Below are positions 6,246-12,135 of a stretch of 12,197 bases of DNA, one piece after another. The position numbers and the translations under genes are program-made. Origin of the DNA: Baffinella frigidus (lineage: Eukaryota; Cryptophyceae; Cryptomonadales; Baffinellaceae); contig MU646340.1 in NCBI GenBank assembly GCA_026770585.1, positions 3,310 through 15,506 on the forward strand, read 5' to 3'. Under the pieces are notes generated by a model, which saw only the letters and a list, made by a program, of their open reading frames with translations, was not told the DNA's origin and did no database searches. The stretch's first letter is position 1. Every line of letters begins with the position of its first letter.

Positions 6246-6338
6246 GAGGGTTTAGGGTTTAAGGCTGCGGGTTGAGGGTTGAAGGCTGAGGGTTGAGGGT
6301 TGATGGCTGATGGTTGAGGATGTAGGTTCGGGTTTGAA
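6246..6338 (+). repeat. Degenerate telomere-like heptamers, G-rich on plus
   Basis: GGGTTTAGGGTTTAAGG then grades into GGGTTGA, GGCTGAG and GGTTGAT variants, still spaced by about 7 bp. From 6340 to 6512 no gene was recognised. Confidence 0.75.
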
Positions 6339-6512
6339 GCGATGGTGCTGTATCAGAGCGAGTGGGGGAATAAGGGAGGGAGACCATCCCATGTGGGCCC
6401 GTACGCTACTATCCGACTCGCAACCTTGAACGGGCTCAGTGAACTCGGTGAAATCAGAGGAAAAAGAGAAGATACATTTTCAAGGAAGGGATTTCCCCCA
6501 GAATTTACACCC

Positions 6513-6545
6513 AGACCCTCAACCCTAAATCCTCAACCCCAACGG
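6513..6545 (+). repeat. Short C-rich heptamer run before cassette 0
   Basis: ACCCTCAACCCTAAATCCTC and similar units precede the acceptor at 6561. This is the same intron-type sequence as after the later cassettes. Confidence 0.7.
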
Positions 6546-6561
6546 TGCCACGATCTTGCAG

Positions 6562-6600
6562 GAGTGTGCCAACCTGCGTCGGGGCCGCTGCTGACAAGGC
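6562..6600 (+). other. Partial cassette 0
   Basis: After acceptor CTTGCAG (ending 6561), the frame entered with one extra nucleotide reads SVPTCVGAAADKA. It matches the second half of the later cassettes. No GT follows directly after GACAAG, where the sequence is GCTGAAG. It is therefore a degraded or differently spliced copy. Confidence 0.4.
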
Positions 6601-7494
6601 TGAAGCTGGTGTGATAGACGGCTGTGAGGCGAGGCACGGCAGCGAGGAAAGCCATGGAAGAGCAAGGCTAACGCCAAACCCCGACGCAGGGGAGCTTGAA
6701 GGAGGAGGCTCAGAAGGCGCTCGCCAGCGTTCAGGACGCGGCCGGCCGGGTACTCCCTCATCCCTACACCCTCAACCCTCAACTTCCAACACTCAACACT
6801 CAACACTCAACACTCAGCACTCAGCACTCAGCACTCAATACTCAGCACTCCACACTCAACCCTGAACCCTGAACCCTGAAACCAACCAACAAACCCAACC
6901 CCTAAACCCTAACCCCCGAAACTTAAACCCTCAACCACACCACAGATGCCAGAACGCAAACCCTCAACCCTCAACCCTCAACCCTAAAGTCTCACCCACA
7001 AACCCTCAACCCCAAACCCCAAACCAAAACCACAAACACTAAACCCCAACTCCCATACCTTCAACCCTAAAACAAAGTTCCTAAACCCACCCCCCGAATA
7101 CTGACGCAGAGTGCCGCGAGCATGGAGGAGAAGGCCAAGGGCACGCTCGCCAGCGCCGGGGCCGCTGCCGACAAGGTCAACCCTAGACCCTGAATCCTGC
7201 ACCCTGAACCTGAAACCTCAACCCTCAACCCAGAACCCAGGATTCTGCACCTTGAAACCTGATACCGAAACCCTGACACCTTAACCCTCAACCCTCAACC
7301 TTTCACCCTTAATCCTCAGCACTCAACACTCAACACTCAACCCCCACCACTCAGCACTCAACACTCAACCCTAAACCCAAATTCCCTAACCGGAACCCGC
7401 AACGCACGCGCAGGTTGTCGCGAGCGTGGAGGAGAGCGCGAAGGGCGCGCTCGCCAGCGTCGGCGCCGCTGCCGACAAGGTCAACCCTGCCTAG
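6562..7494 (+). CDS. Repeat-exon gene with heptamer-satellite introns
   Basis: Short GC-rich exon-like cassettes on the plus strand encode variants of an alanine-rich, lysine-spaced amphipathic repeat. They lie at 6690-6749, 7110-7175 and 7414-7494, and a partial one at 6562-6600. Each has an acceptor ending in GCAG and, except the last, a GT just after the core. Cores: GSLKEEAQKALASVQDAAGR; SAAS.MEEKAKGTLASAGAAADK; VVASVEESAKGALASVGAAADK. The spacing of A, K and E suggests an amphipathic helix as in LEA-like or apolipoprotein-like proteins, but no named family was recognised. All full borders are phase 0. The introns (360 and 238 nt) are CCCTAAA/CCCTCAA heptamers. The last cassette reads on to VNPA and a TAG at 7492-7494. 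The 5' exons were not found, so the gene may be partial or decayed. Confidence 0.55.
6690..6749 (+). other. Cassette exon 1, 60 nt, phase 0-0
   Basis: The acceptor CGACGCAG ends at 6689 and the donor CGG|GTACTC follows 6749. The 20 codons read GSLKEEAQKALASVQDAAGR. It aligns without gaps to the last 20 codons of the 66-nt cassettes (KALASV against KGALASV). Confidence 0.55.
6752..7106 (+). repeat. Heptamer minisatellite forming intron 1
   Basis: Blocks of CCCTCAA, CACTCAA, CACTCAG, CCCTGAA and CCCTAAA follow each other in 7-bp register over about 350 bp. Between two cassette exons it acts as an intron of 360 nt. Its sense strand has very few G residues. Confidence 0.9.
7110..7175 (+). other. 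Cassette exon 2, 66 nt, phase 0-0
   Basis: The acceptor CTGACGCAG ends at 7109 and the donor AAG|GTCAAC follows 7175. The 22 codons read SAASMEEKAKG then TLASAGAAADK. If not spliced, the frame reaches TGA within six codons. Confidence 0.6.
7176..7405 (+). repeat. Heptamer minisatellite forming intron 2
   Basis: CCCTGAA, CCCTCAA, CACTCAA and CCCTAAA-type units continue over 230 bp up to the acceptor region ACGCGCAG at 7406-7413. Confidence 0.9.
7414..7494 (+). other. Cassette exon 3, probably terminal
   Basis: The acceptor CGCGCAG ends at 7413. The 22-codon core VVASVEESAKG, ALASVGAAADK ends at 7479. The frame then reads VNPA and stops at TAG (7492-7494), so this copy can serve as the last exon. 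A TGTAA, the polyadenylation signal of many green algae, lies at 7595-7599. Its use here is inference. Confidence 0.55.
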
Positions 7495-7710
7495 AGCTCC
7501 AGCGTGCTCCAGGCAGGTCGGGGGAGGAGATGGGGGAGCGGGCGAGAGGGTGTTACACGGCCTTGACGCACGGGAATACATGGTGTTTTTGATCTGTAAT
7601 CAACGCATTTCTCTATCTTAGCGAGGAGTGCGAGTGCATCACTGGGGGCATATCCTTCTGCGAAGAGACCTTTGTTTCTGCAAGCTCGGCAGAACGTCAT
7701 GTACACGGGT

Positions 7711-7844
7711 TACAGGGGTACCTCGCTCATCAGAAACCGCCAACCCCCTACGACCACCATCTATAGGGCCCTAGGCATAGGCTTACTGTAGGGTCCTAGG
7801 TGCACTAGGGGTGCGCGGTTTCTCATGAGCGAGGTACCCCTGTA
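7711..7844. mobile_element. Palindromic TA-flanked element, copy 2
   Basis: The ends are TACAGGGGTACCTCGCTCAT and its complement ATGAGCGAGGTACCCCTGTA, including the flanking TA duplication. The interior is palindromic around GGGCCCTAGGCATAGG. It carries no ORF. It lies about 215 bp after the cassette gene's stop. Confidence 0.9.
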
Positions 7845-7934
7845 CTCGAACTCAAGGATGCGCGGCGTCCCTAGGGTGGTCCGATGCTCATACGACTAGT
7901 CCTTGGGTAGGATCCTACGGCGCTGCGTGTCCTT

Positions 7935-8283
7935 GATCTCGAGTGACCCATGTATGCACCCCCACCGAGGCTGTGTTTGAGCACATCTGCAATAACCGCG
8001 GTTTTCTCTCGATGCGAGAGGAGGAAGAGAGCAGCACTGGGCCTGTAGGAGACCTCCACATGCCATCAAAATCATTCAAGACAAATCCGACTTGTGGCCT
8101 GGGGCGTTGAGCAAAGACACGCAACTGACAGCCAAGGTGAACAGAGGGTGTGCACGACACAATTCGCAACGGTGTAAAGCCATTTTGGGAAATGATACAA
8201 TGCATGCAATGTGCTTCAGAATCTGTGTGAGTTGCAAAGGTCAGCGAGATGCACAGTCACAATCCTGGGCTGAAAGAACATAA
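7935..8283 (+). pseudogene. Protein-like frames needing a shift, unrecognised
   Basis: Two plus-strand frames look coding in sequence. The first (7935-8110) reads TEAVFEHICNNRGFLSMREE and ends at a TGA. The second (to TAA at 8281-8283) contains HAIKIIQDKSDLW and PGALSKDTQLTAK, followed by a GTGAAC donor-like site at 8137. Continuity would need a frame change near 8055-8065, by frameshift or an unseen intron. No family was recognised. An opposite-strand frame is also open, so this is tentative. Confidence 0.2.
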
Positions 8284-8374
8284 ACACATTAGGACAGCGA
8301 AAACAAATTTGGGCAAATTTGGCTGGTCAGGGAGGAAGGGGAGGCGATGCAGGCTGGCAAGGGATCATGTGCTG

Positions 8375-8504
8375 TACAGGGGTACCTCGCTCATAAGAAA
8401 GCGTGCTAACCCCTAGGACCACCGTAGGGCCCTAGGCATAGCCCTACTCTAGGGTCCCAGGGTCCTGGGGGGGGGCGCTTTCTTATGAGCGAGGTGCCCC
8501 TGTA
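8375..8504. mobile_element. Palindromic TA-flanked element, copy 3
   Basis: The same terminal repeats as copy 2 (TACAGGGGTACCTCGCTCAT; right end GAGCGAGGTGCCCCTGTA) surround a G-run-containing palindromic core. No ORF. Confidence 0.9.
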
Positions 8505-8838
8505 GGAGAGCTCGGTGTTGCCCCCTGGTCATGCCCGCTTGGACAGTCAGGGTTAGGGGCTGGGAGGTTAGCGGTCAGTACATATGTATGAGGGGGAGGC
8601 AACGGATGCAGCCAGGCGGTAGGTTGTGTGTTGGCGCTTGGGCACTCATGGATGCCAGCACCTATGGCGTGGTGACCTGCAGGGAGAGAGCTCTGAGTTC
8701 GTAGTGTGTTTATGGGGGGCGGGGGGTGGGGTCGGGGGCGGGGGCCAAGGGTGGTGTTAGTGGTGCTGTAGCGGACGAGTGGGGTGGGGCAGTGTGTGGA
8801 TTGATCGAGTCCGGGCAGCAGATCACGCGAGGGGAGTA
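8505..8838. other. G-rich stretch without a gene, with quadruplex motif
   Basis: The plus strand is G-rich. At 8714-8744 five runs of four to six G are separated by one to three bases, a strong G-quadruplex candidate. The 124-codon minus-strand ORF here is proline-rich and low complexity and is not supported as a gene. Confidence 0.6.
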
Positions 8839-8958
8839 GTTGACCGACTATTCTCAAGGTAGCATGCTGGGTGTACGGTACAAATTCGTCAACTTTGGAG
8901 CAGGAAGGAGCCCGGGCTCACCAAAAATGGTGAGCCCAAATAGACTGGGACAGAGCTA
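8839..8958 (+). mobile_element. 140-bp TAGCTCTG element, left-truncated
   Basis: It starts inside the element at GTTGACCGACTATTCTCAAG and continues ATGCTGGGTGTACGGTACAA, GTCAACTTTGGAGC and a perfect hairpin GGGCTCACCA/TGGTGAGCCC (8914-8937). It ends GGGACAGAGCTA. The first about 20 bp are absent. It shows the unoccupied GACTATTC target. Confidence 0.8.
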
Positions 8959-9109
8959 GCAATCGGGTGTGCGTTGTTAGAAGTAAGGAAGGTGGTGATG
9001 TGCCCCGTAGGTAGCGAATAAAGGAAGCAGGGCGATGTCAAGCTGCCCCCGCTTGCAGGATTGACACTGCCTGTTGAGGTTTCAGCATCGTCAGGGTCGG
9101 TGGGGCAGG

Positions 9110-9236
9110 TACAGTGTTACCTCGCTCAAGAGAAACTGCCCCCCTCCCCCCTAGGACCACCGTGAGGCCCTAGGCACAGGCCTACTGTAGTTTCTCAAGG
9201 GGGGGGGCGGTTTCTTATGAGCGAGATACCCCTGTA
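9110..9236. mobile_element. Palindromic TA-flanked element, copy 4
   Basis: The ends are TACAGTGTTACCTCGCTCA and GAGCGAGATACCCCTGTA, more diverged than copies 2 and 3. The core keeps CCCCTAGGACCACCGT. 8960-9109 contains nothing recognisable. Confidence 0.85.
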
Positions 9237-9249
9237 GCGTGTGCCCGAC

Positions 9250-9362
9250 ACATTGAGAGGTGGGTGCAGGGAATCGTGGTCCGATTTTCTCCCCGCGACG
9301 GGGCATGGTGGAAGCTTCCACCATGCCCCGTCGTGCCCCATCCCTGCACTCTCCCAATGATC
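9250..9362. repeat. Foldback element with 38-bp perfect palindrome
   Basis: CGACGGGGCATGGTGGAAG (9296-9314) is followed at once by its exact reverse complement (9315-9333), with no loop. Outer arms pair imperfectly (GAGAGG...TGCAGGGA against TCCCTGCACTCTC, and CATTG against CAATG). The ORFs drawn through it on both strands are consequences of the symmetry. Confidence 0.85.
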
Positions 9363-9381
9363 GGGGTGGGGTCTCTGGCAG

Positions 9382-9663
9382 ATTGCAAAGCCGGTTGCAG
9401 ACAAGGTCAGCCCCCCCATCGTGGCGGCGCCGCCCGTGTCCGCCAACGGAGACAGGCTCGATGAGCCGCAGGTCGCTTCCGTTCCTCTCCTGAAGCCGCT
9501 GCATTTTCTTGTGCCTTTCCCCGCAACGCGGTTGCAGAAATTGAATGCAGGGGCGCATGAGGTGATGAGCCGCAGGTCGCCGCCTCTCCTCACGCTAGAC
9601 GCTGGACGCTGGACGCTGGACGCTGGACGCTGGATGCTGGACGCTAGAGGCTCTAGAGGCTAG
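9382..9663 (+). CDS. Open frame with a cassette-like mini-exon, unrecognised
   Basis: After acceptor TCTCTGGCAG (ending 9381) the frame reads IAKPVADK and meets GACAAG|GTCAGC at 9405. This is the same ADK|GTC junction as cassettes 2 and 3, so 9382-9405 could be a 24-nt phase-0 mini-exon. If unspliced, the frame stays open to TAG at 9661-9663, running through a proline/valine-rich segment (PPIVAAPPVSANGDRLDEP) and ending in minisatellite-coded LDAGRW repeats. GATGAGCCGCAGGTCGC occurs twice (9460 and 9564). No known domain. It may be a further relic of the cassette gene. Confidence 0.25.
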   Translation: MAKPVADKVSPPIVAAPPVSANGDRLDEPQVASVPLLKPLHFLVPFPATRLQKLNAGAHEVMSRRSPPLLTLDAGRWTLDAGRWMLDARGSRG

Positions 9664-9775
9664 AGGCTCGACGCTAGACGACACACGCTAGACGCCACAC
9701 GCTAAACGCGAAATCCTGGTTCCGCTCAACGCCAAACGCCAAACGCCAAACGCCAAACGCTACACCGTATCCGCA
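9590..9775 (+). repeat. Heptamer minisatellites ACGCTGG / ACGCTAG / GCCAAAC
   Basis: ACGCTGG units (9598-9640) pass into ACGCTAGA and CACACGC variants, then into exact GCCAAAC units at 9731-9760. All keep a spacing of about 7 bp, like the telomere-type blocks. Confidence 0.85.
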
Positions 9776-10031
9776 CACCGTAAACCAGGACAACATACTT
9801 GGATAGTTTATTCAAACAACCTTTCATGCCATCACAGCTACGGAAATGTTGTTTTTCGCATGTTTTTTGCAGGTTGGGTGAGAGCATCCCCCTTCTCCTC
9901 CTTCCACTTTTTGCCTTTCTTGTCGTCGTTGTCGCACACCCCAACCTGCCAAAGTGCAACCGGAACCTTGCCAGTCACGATGCAATTTCGGAACACCAAT
10001 ACACGGTGGCTACAGTAGCATCACACCTCAC

Positions 10032-10212
10032 CCGCAGAAGCCAAACGCGTGCACCATGCGGCGCCTTGCGCAAGTTCCAAAGAAGTTTGCGAGCACGATC
10101 TAGCAGGCGATTCCACACGCGGATGCTGGACAAGGGCAGGCACCTCGTGCATCTCTCCCGGATCTTCCGGAAAGATGTCCTCCAGCTGGAAATCCGGGTC
10201 GAGTTGCCGCAT
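10032..10212 (-). CDS. Candidate exon, unrecognised acidic protein
   Basis: On the minus strand an acceptor (CATGTTGGCAG, ending 10213) and a strong donor (GCGG|GTGAGG, after 10032) bracket 181 nt open for 60 codons. It starts MRQLDPDFQLEDIFPEDPGE and continues MHEVPALVQHPRVESPARS. The acidic, balanced composition differs from the arginine-rich alternative frames typical of GC-rich shadows. The plus-strand frame 9799-10419 (206 codons) covers the same DNA and is judged less likely because it is rich in R, S and H. No family was recognised and no partner exons were found. 10213-10620 holds nothing else that could be identified. Confidence 0.3.
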
Positions 10213-10640
10213 CTGCCAACATGCCGCACCCACACGTCAACGCCACCGCTAGCGGTCTTTTCGAAGACTGATGGATGGCGCGTTTTGTACTGGGGGGGGG
10301 TACGTCAACAGGGCAGTGCCGGTAAGCATGCCGTCTCCCATAAACCTCGATCCGCGCCCCTAGTCCGACACGGCGGCCCCTACACGTCTCCCGCCACACG
10401 ATTTCATTTCGGAACATAACAGAATCTTTGGCGATCTTAAGGCTTCCAACGCCGAAGATAAGGGTGGATATGCTATTTTAATTTTTTGAATTTAAAATAC
10501 TACATGTCCAAAAGAGTCCATCTAGAAGGTCGCATCTTCGCAAATTCGAAGCTCGATTTGGCCAAGTCCTACCACATTGGCTCCACTAGGGCCGCGCGCA
10601 CCGGGTTCCCGTCCGCAGCGATCTACCTAGCAAGCAGGCC

Positions 10641-10660
10641 CCCGTGCGTGCGTGCAGGGG
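10641..10660. repeat. Second short GCGT block
   Basis: CGTGCGTGCGTGCAGGGGCT resembles the start of the sequence at 10806-10825 (GTGCGTGCGTGCAAGGGCT). This suggests duplication of the microsatellite and its flank. Confidence 0.5.
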
Positions 10661-10700
10661 CTATTCCAGCTCCCGTGCACCGGTAACGTACGAGCATATA

Positions 10701-10780
10701 TATATATATATACATTTCAACAGTATATAGTATATAGTATATAGTATATAGTATATAGTATACAGTATATAGTATATAGC

Positions 10781-10818
<38 letters not shown>
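10701..10818. repeat. (TA)n, (TATATAG)n and (GCGT)n arrays
   Basis: A TA run at about 10695-10712, then about eight AGTATAT heptamers (10722-10779), then about nine GCGT tetramers (10781-10818). The last two could encode the C-terminal tail of the GT41 protein if the final exon is not spliced. Confidence 0.95.
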
Positions 10819-10934
10819 AAGGGCTACGGGCGAGCTGGACGAGACCTGGTGGTCCTGCCACATGGACCCGAGGGCGTCTTCGAACGCGTGGATCCACCGT
10901 TTCGTGTCGAACAGCGGCGCCGTCAGCCGCAGCC
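10717..10934 (-). other. GT41 exon 3 (last visible), with microsatellite tail
   Basis: The acceptor CTTCACCAG ends at 10935. The first 30 codons carry the conserved end of the domain (PLFDTKRW, FEDALGSMWQDHQ). The frame then runs through SSSSPVALA into (GCGT)n-coded RTHA repeats and TATATAG-coded YTIYC repeats to TGA at 10717-10719. An alternative is splicing at CAG|GTCTCG (after 10846), which would avoid the repeat tail. Confidence 0.75.
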
Positions 10935-12054
10935 CTGGTGAAGGGTTTGGGGTTTGGGGTCTGGGGTTTGGGGTTTGGGGTTTGTGGTTTAGGGTTTATG
11001 GCTTAGGGTTTAGGTTTTAGGTTTTGGGGTTTTGGGGTTTGTGGTTTGTGGTTTGTGGTTTGAGGTTTGTGGTTTGTGGTTCGGAGTTTTGGGTTTGTGG
11101 TTTGTGGTTTGTGGTTTGTGGTTTGTGGTTTGGGGTTTGGGGTTTGGGGTTTAGGGTTTAAGGTTTGGGGTTTGGGGTTCGGGGTTTGGGGTTTGGGGTT
11201 TGGGGTTTGGGGTTTGGGGTTTGGAGTTTGGGGTTTCGGGTGTAGGGTGCAGACCTTGAAGCTTCTCGCGCATCTCGCGAAGGCTCTCTGGGTCCAGCGC
11301 GAGGTTCACCGCCTTCTCCACGTACCTTCAGGGTTTTGGGTTTTGGGTTTTGGGTTTTGGGTTTTGGGTTTTGGGTTTGTATTTTGTATTTTGTATTTTG
11401 GGTTTTGGTTCTAGGGTTTAGGATTCAGGGTTAAGGATTCAGGGTCTAGGGTTTAGGGTTTAGGGTTGAGGGTTTAGGGTATTTTTCTCATCCGGGGAAG
11501 CGCGATGTTAACCGCCTTTTCCACGCACCGGCAGGACCACGCCGGGTCATAAGTGGGAATTTCACAACGCAACGTTTCGTTTTGTGGTAGTAAACGAGTG
11601 CGCGGTCCCAAGTTTGACGCACCTCCTCGTGCTTTCCACGCCCCCGCCCCACCCCCCCGCCCCTATGTCCACCCGAGCGTCTCGTGGTCTCCGTACCCCC
11701 CTCCCCGCCTGAGACGGCGGGCTCTTGGGGGGGGTATTCAAAAGTCAACTTGTCCAGGGGAACCGTGGTGAGAGACCTTGAGGCCCCGATGATGCGCCTC
11801 GGCCTCGAGGTCTCGATGCGCCTCATGCGGGAGCTATGTGTGTGGACATTACTACACACCGGCCCACTTGCAAAGGAACCCCGGGTTTAAAACAGTCCCT
11901 TAAAATAGTCCCTTCTCCGGCCTCGAGAGGAAACTACGATGCAGAATCGCGAACCGAGCGGGGGCGCGTACTGTTTCATGTCGAAGGCGATCATCTCAGG
12001 CATGCCGACCGCCCGTGCCAGCGACGCCCCCACCCGCGACGGAAACGTGTCCCC
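10717..12054 (-). CDS. O-GlcNAc transferase (GT41) homologue, C-terminal exons
   Basis: Three minus-strand exons join in frame: 12054-11972, 11325-11255 and 10934-10717. GT41 enzymes move N-acetylglucosamine (or fucose, in SPINDLY) from a nucleotide sugar onto Ser/Thr of nuclear and cytosolic proteins. Visible family signatures, in order: GDTFPSRVGASL, matching the G-[DE]-T-x-x-S-R-V-x-A-S motif of the catalytic C-lobe; AVGMPEMIAFDMKQY; VEKAVNLALDPESLREMREK; and the closing LTAPLFDTKRW..FEDALGSMW. The junctions are exact: CA|GTACGC to AAG|GTACGTGG, and CAAG|GTCTGC to CCAG|GGCTGC. The introns (646 and 320 nt) are mostly heptamer satellite. TPR repeats and the rest of the catalytic domain must lie beyond the right edge. 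Whether it acts as an OGT or SPY type cannot be told from this part. Confidence 0.85.
10935..11254 (-). repeat. GT41 intron 2, heptamer satellite
   Basis: The plus strand is G/T-rich: TTTGGGG, TTTAGGG and GTTTGTG heptamers almost without interruption (10941-11250). In the sense direction it is CCCAAAC/CCCTAAA-type, with few or no G. The donor is GTCTGC (11254-11249) and the acceptor is CACCAG (10940-10935). Confidence 0.9.
11255..11325 (-). other. GT41 exon 2, 71 nt
   Basis: It encodes YVEKAVNLALDPESLREM and REKLQ, with split codons at both borders. It corresponds to the family segment between the SRV..S motif and PLF, in human OGT the EDIAVKLG...KVR region. It is unique DNA set between heptamer arrays on both sides. 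Confidence 0.8.
11327..11482. repeat. Heptamer satellite TTTTGGG and TTTAGGG
   Basis: TTTTGGG units (11330-11410) are followed by TTTAGGG, TTCAGGG and TTGAGGG units to 11480. This is the 3' part of GT41 intron 1, between exon 2 and the pseudo-exon at 11498. Confidence 0.9.
11498..11528 (-). pseudogene. Decayed duplicate of GT41 exon 2
   Basis: The minus strand reads CVEKAVNIAL, against YVEKAVNLAL in exon 2. 26 of 31 bases match, and three of the five differences are synonymous. The acceptor AAG is replaced by CCG and the match ends after 31 nt. It lies inside intron 1, upstream of the real exon and next to the heptamer array. Confidence 0.7.
11545..11971 (-). other. Unique part of GT41 intron 1
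   Basis: No exon was recognised. It holds a G/C hairpin (CCCGCC-TGAGAC-GGCGGG, within C- and G-runs, 11703-11721), an AAGTCAACTT box (11742-11751) like the 140-bp elements, and a short repeat AGTCCCTTAAAATAGTCCCTT near 11895. The donor of exon 1 is GTACGC at 11971-11966. Confidence 0.6.
11972..12054 (-). other. GT41 exon 1 (first visible), 83 nt
   Basis: The acceptor GCGCAG ends at 12055. The frame reads GDTFPSRVGASLARAVGMPE and MIAFDMKQ. The CGCAG acceptor is shared with the three plus-strand cassettes. The frame is also open a few codons upstream (SDANWMAQ), so the true acceptor could be earlier. Confidence 0.8.
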
Positions 12055-12078
12055 CTGCGCCATCCAGTTTGCATCACT

Positions 12079-12098
12079 TTCCTCTCTCTGTCTCTGTC

Positions 12099-12135
<37 letters not shown>

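Noticed and set aside
8483-8857. 124-codon minus-strand ORF
   Set aside because: Proline/threonine-rich translation of a G-rich tract that begins inside a mobile element. No domain or codon signal.
9799-10419. 206-codon plus-strand ORF
   Set aside because: R/S/H-rich composition typical of the shadow strand. The minus-strand exon candidate with splice borders explains the middle better. Not excluded.
11488-11859. 123-codon minus-strand ORF
   Set aside because: It reads the GT41 pseudo-exon in the wrong frame and otherwise lies in intron. No recognisable protein.
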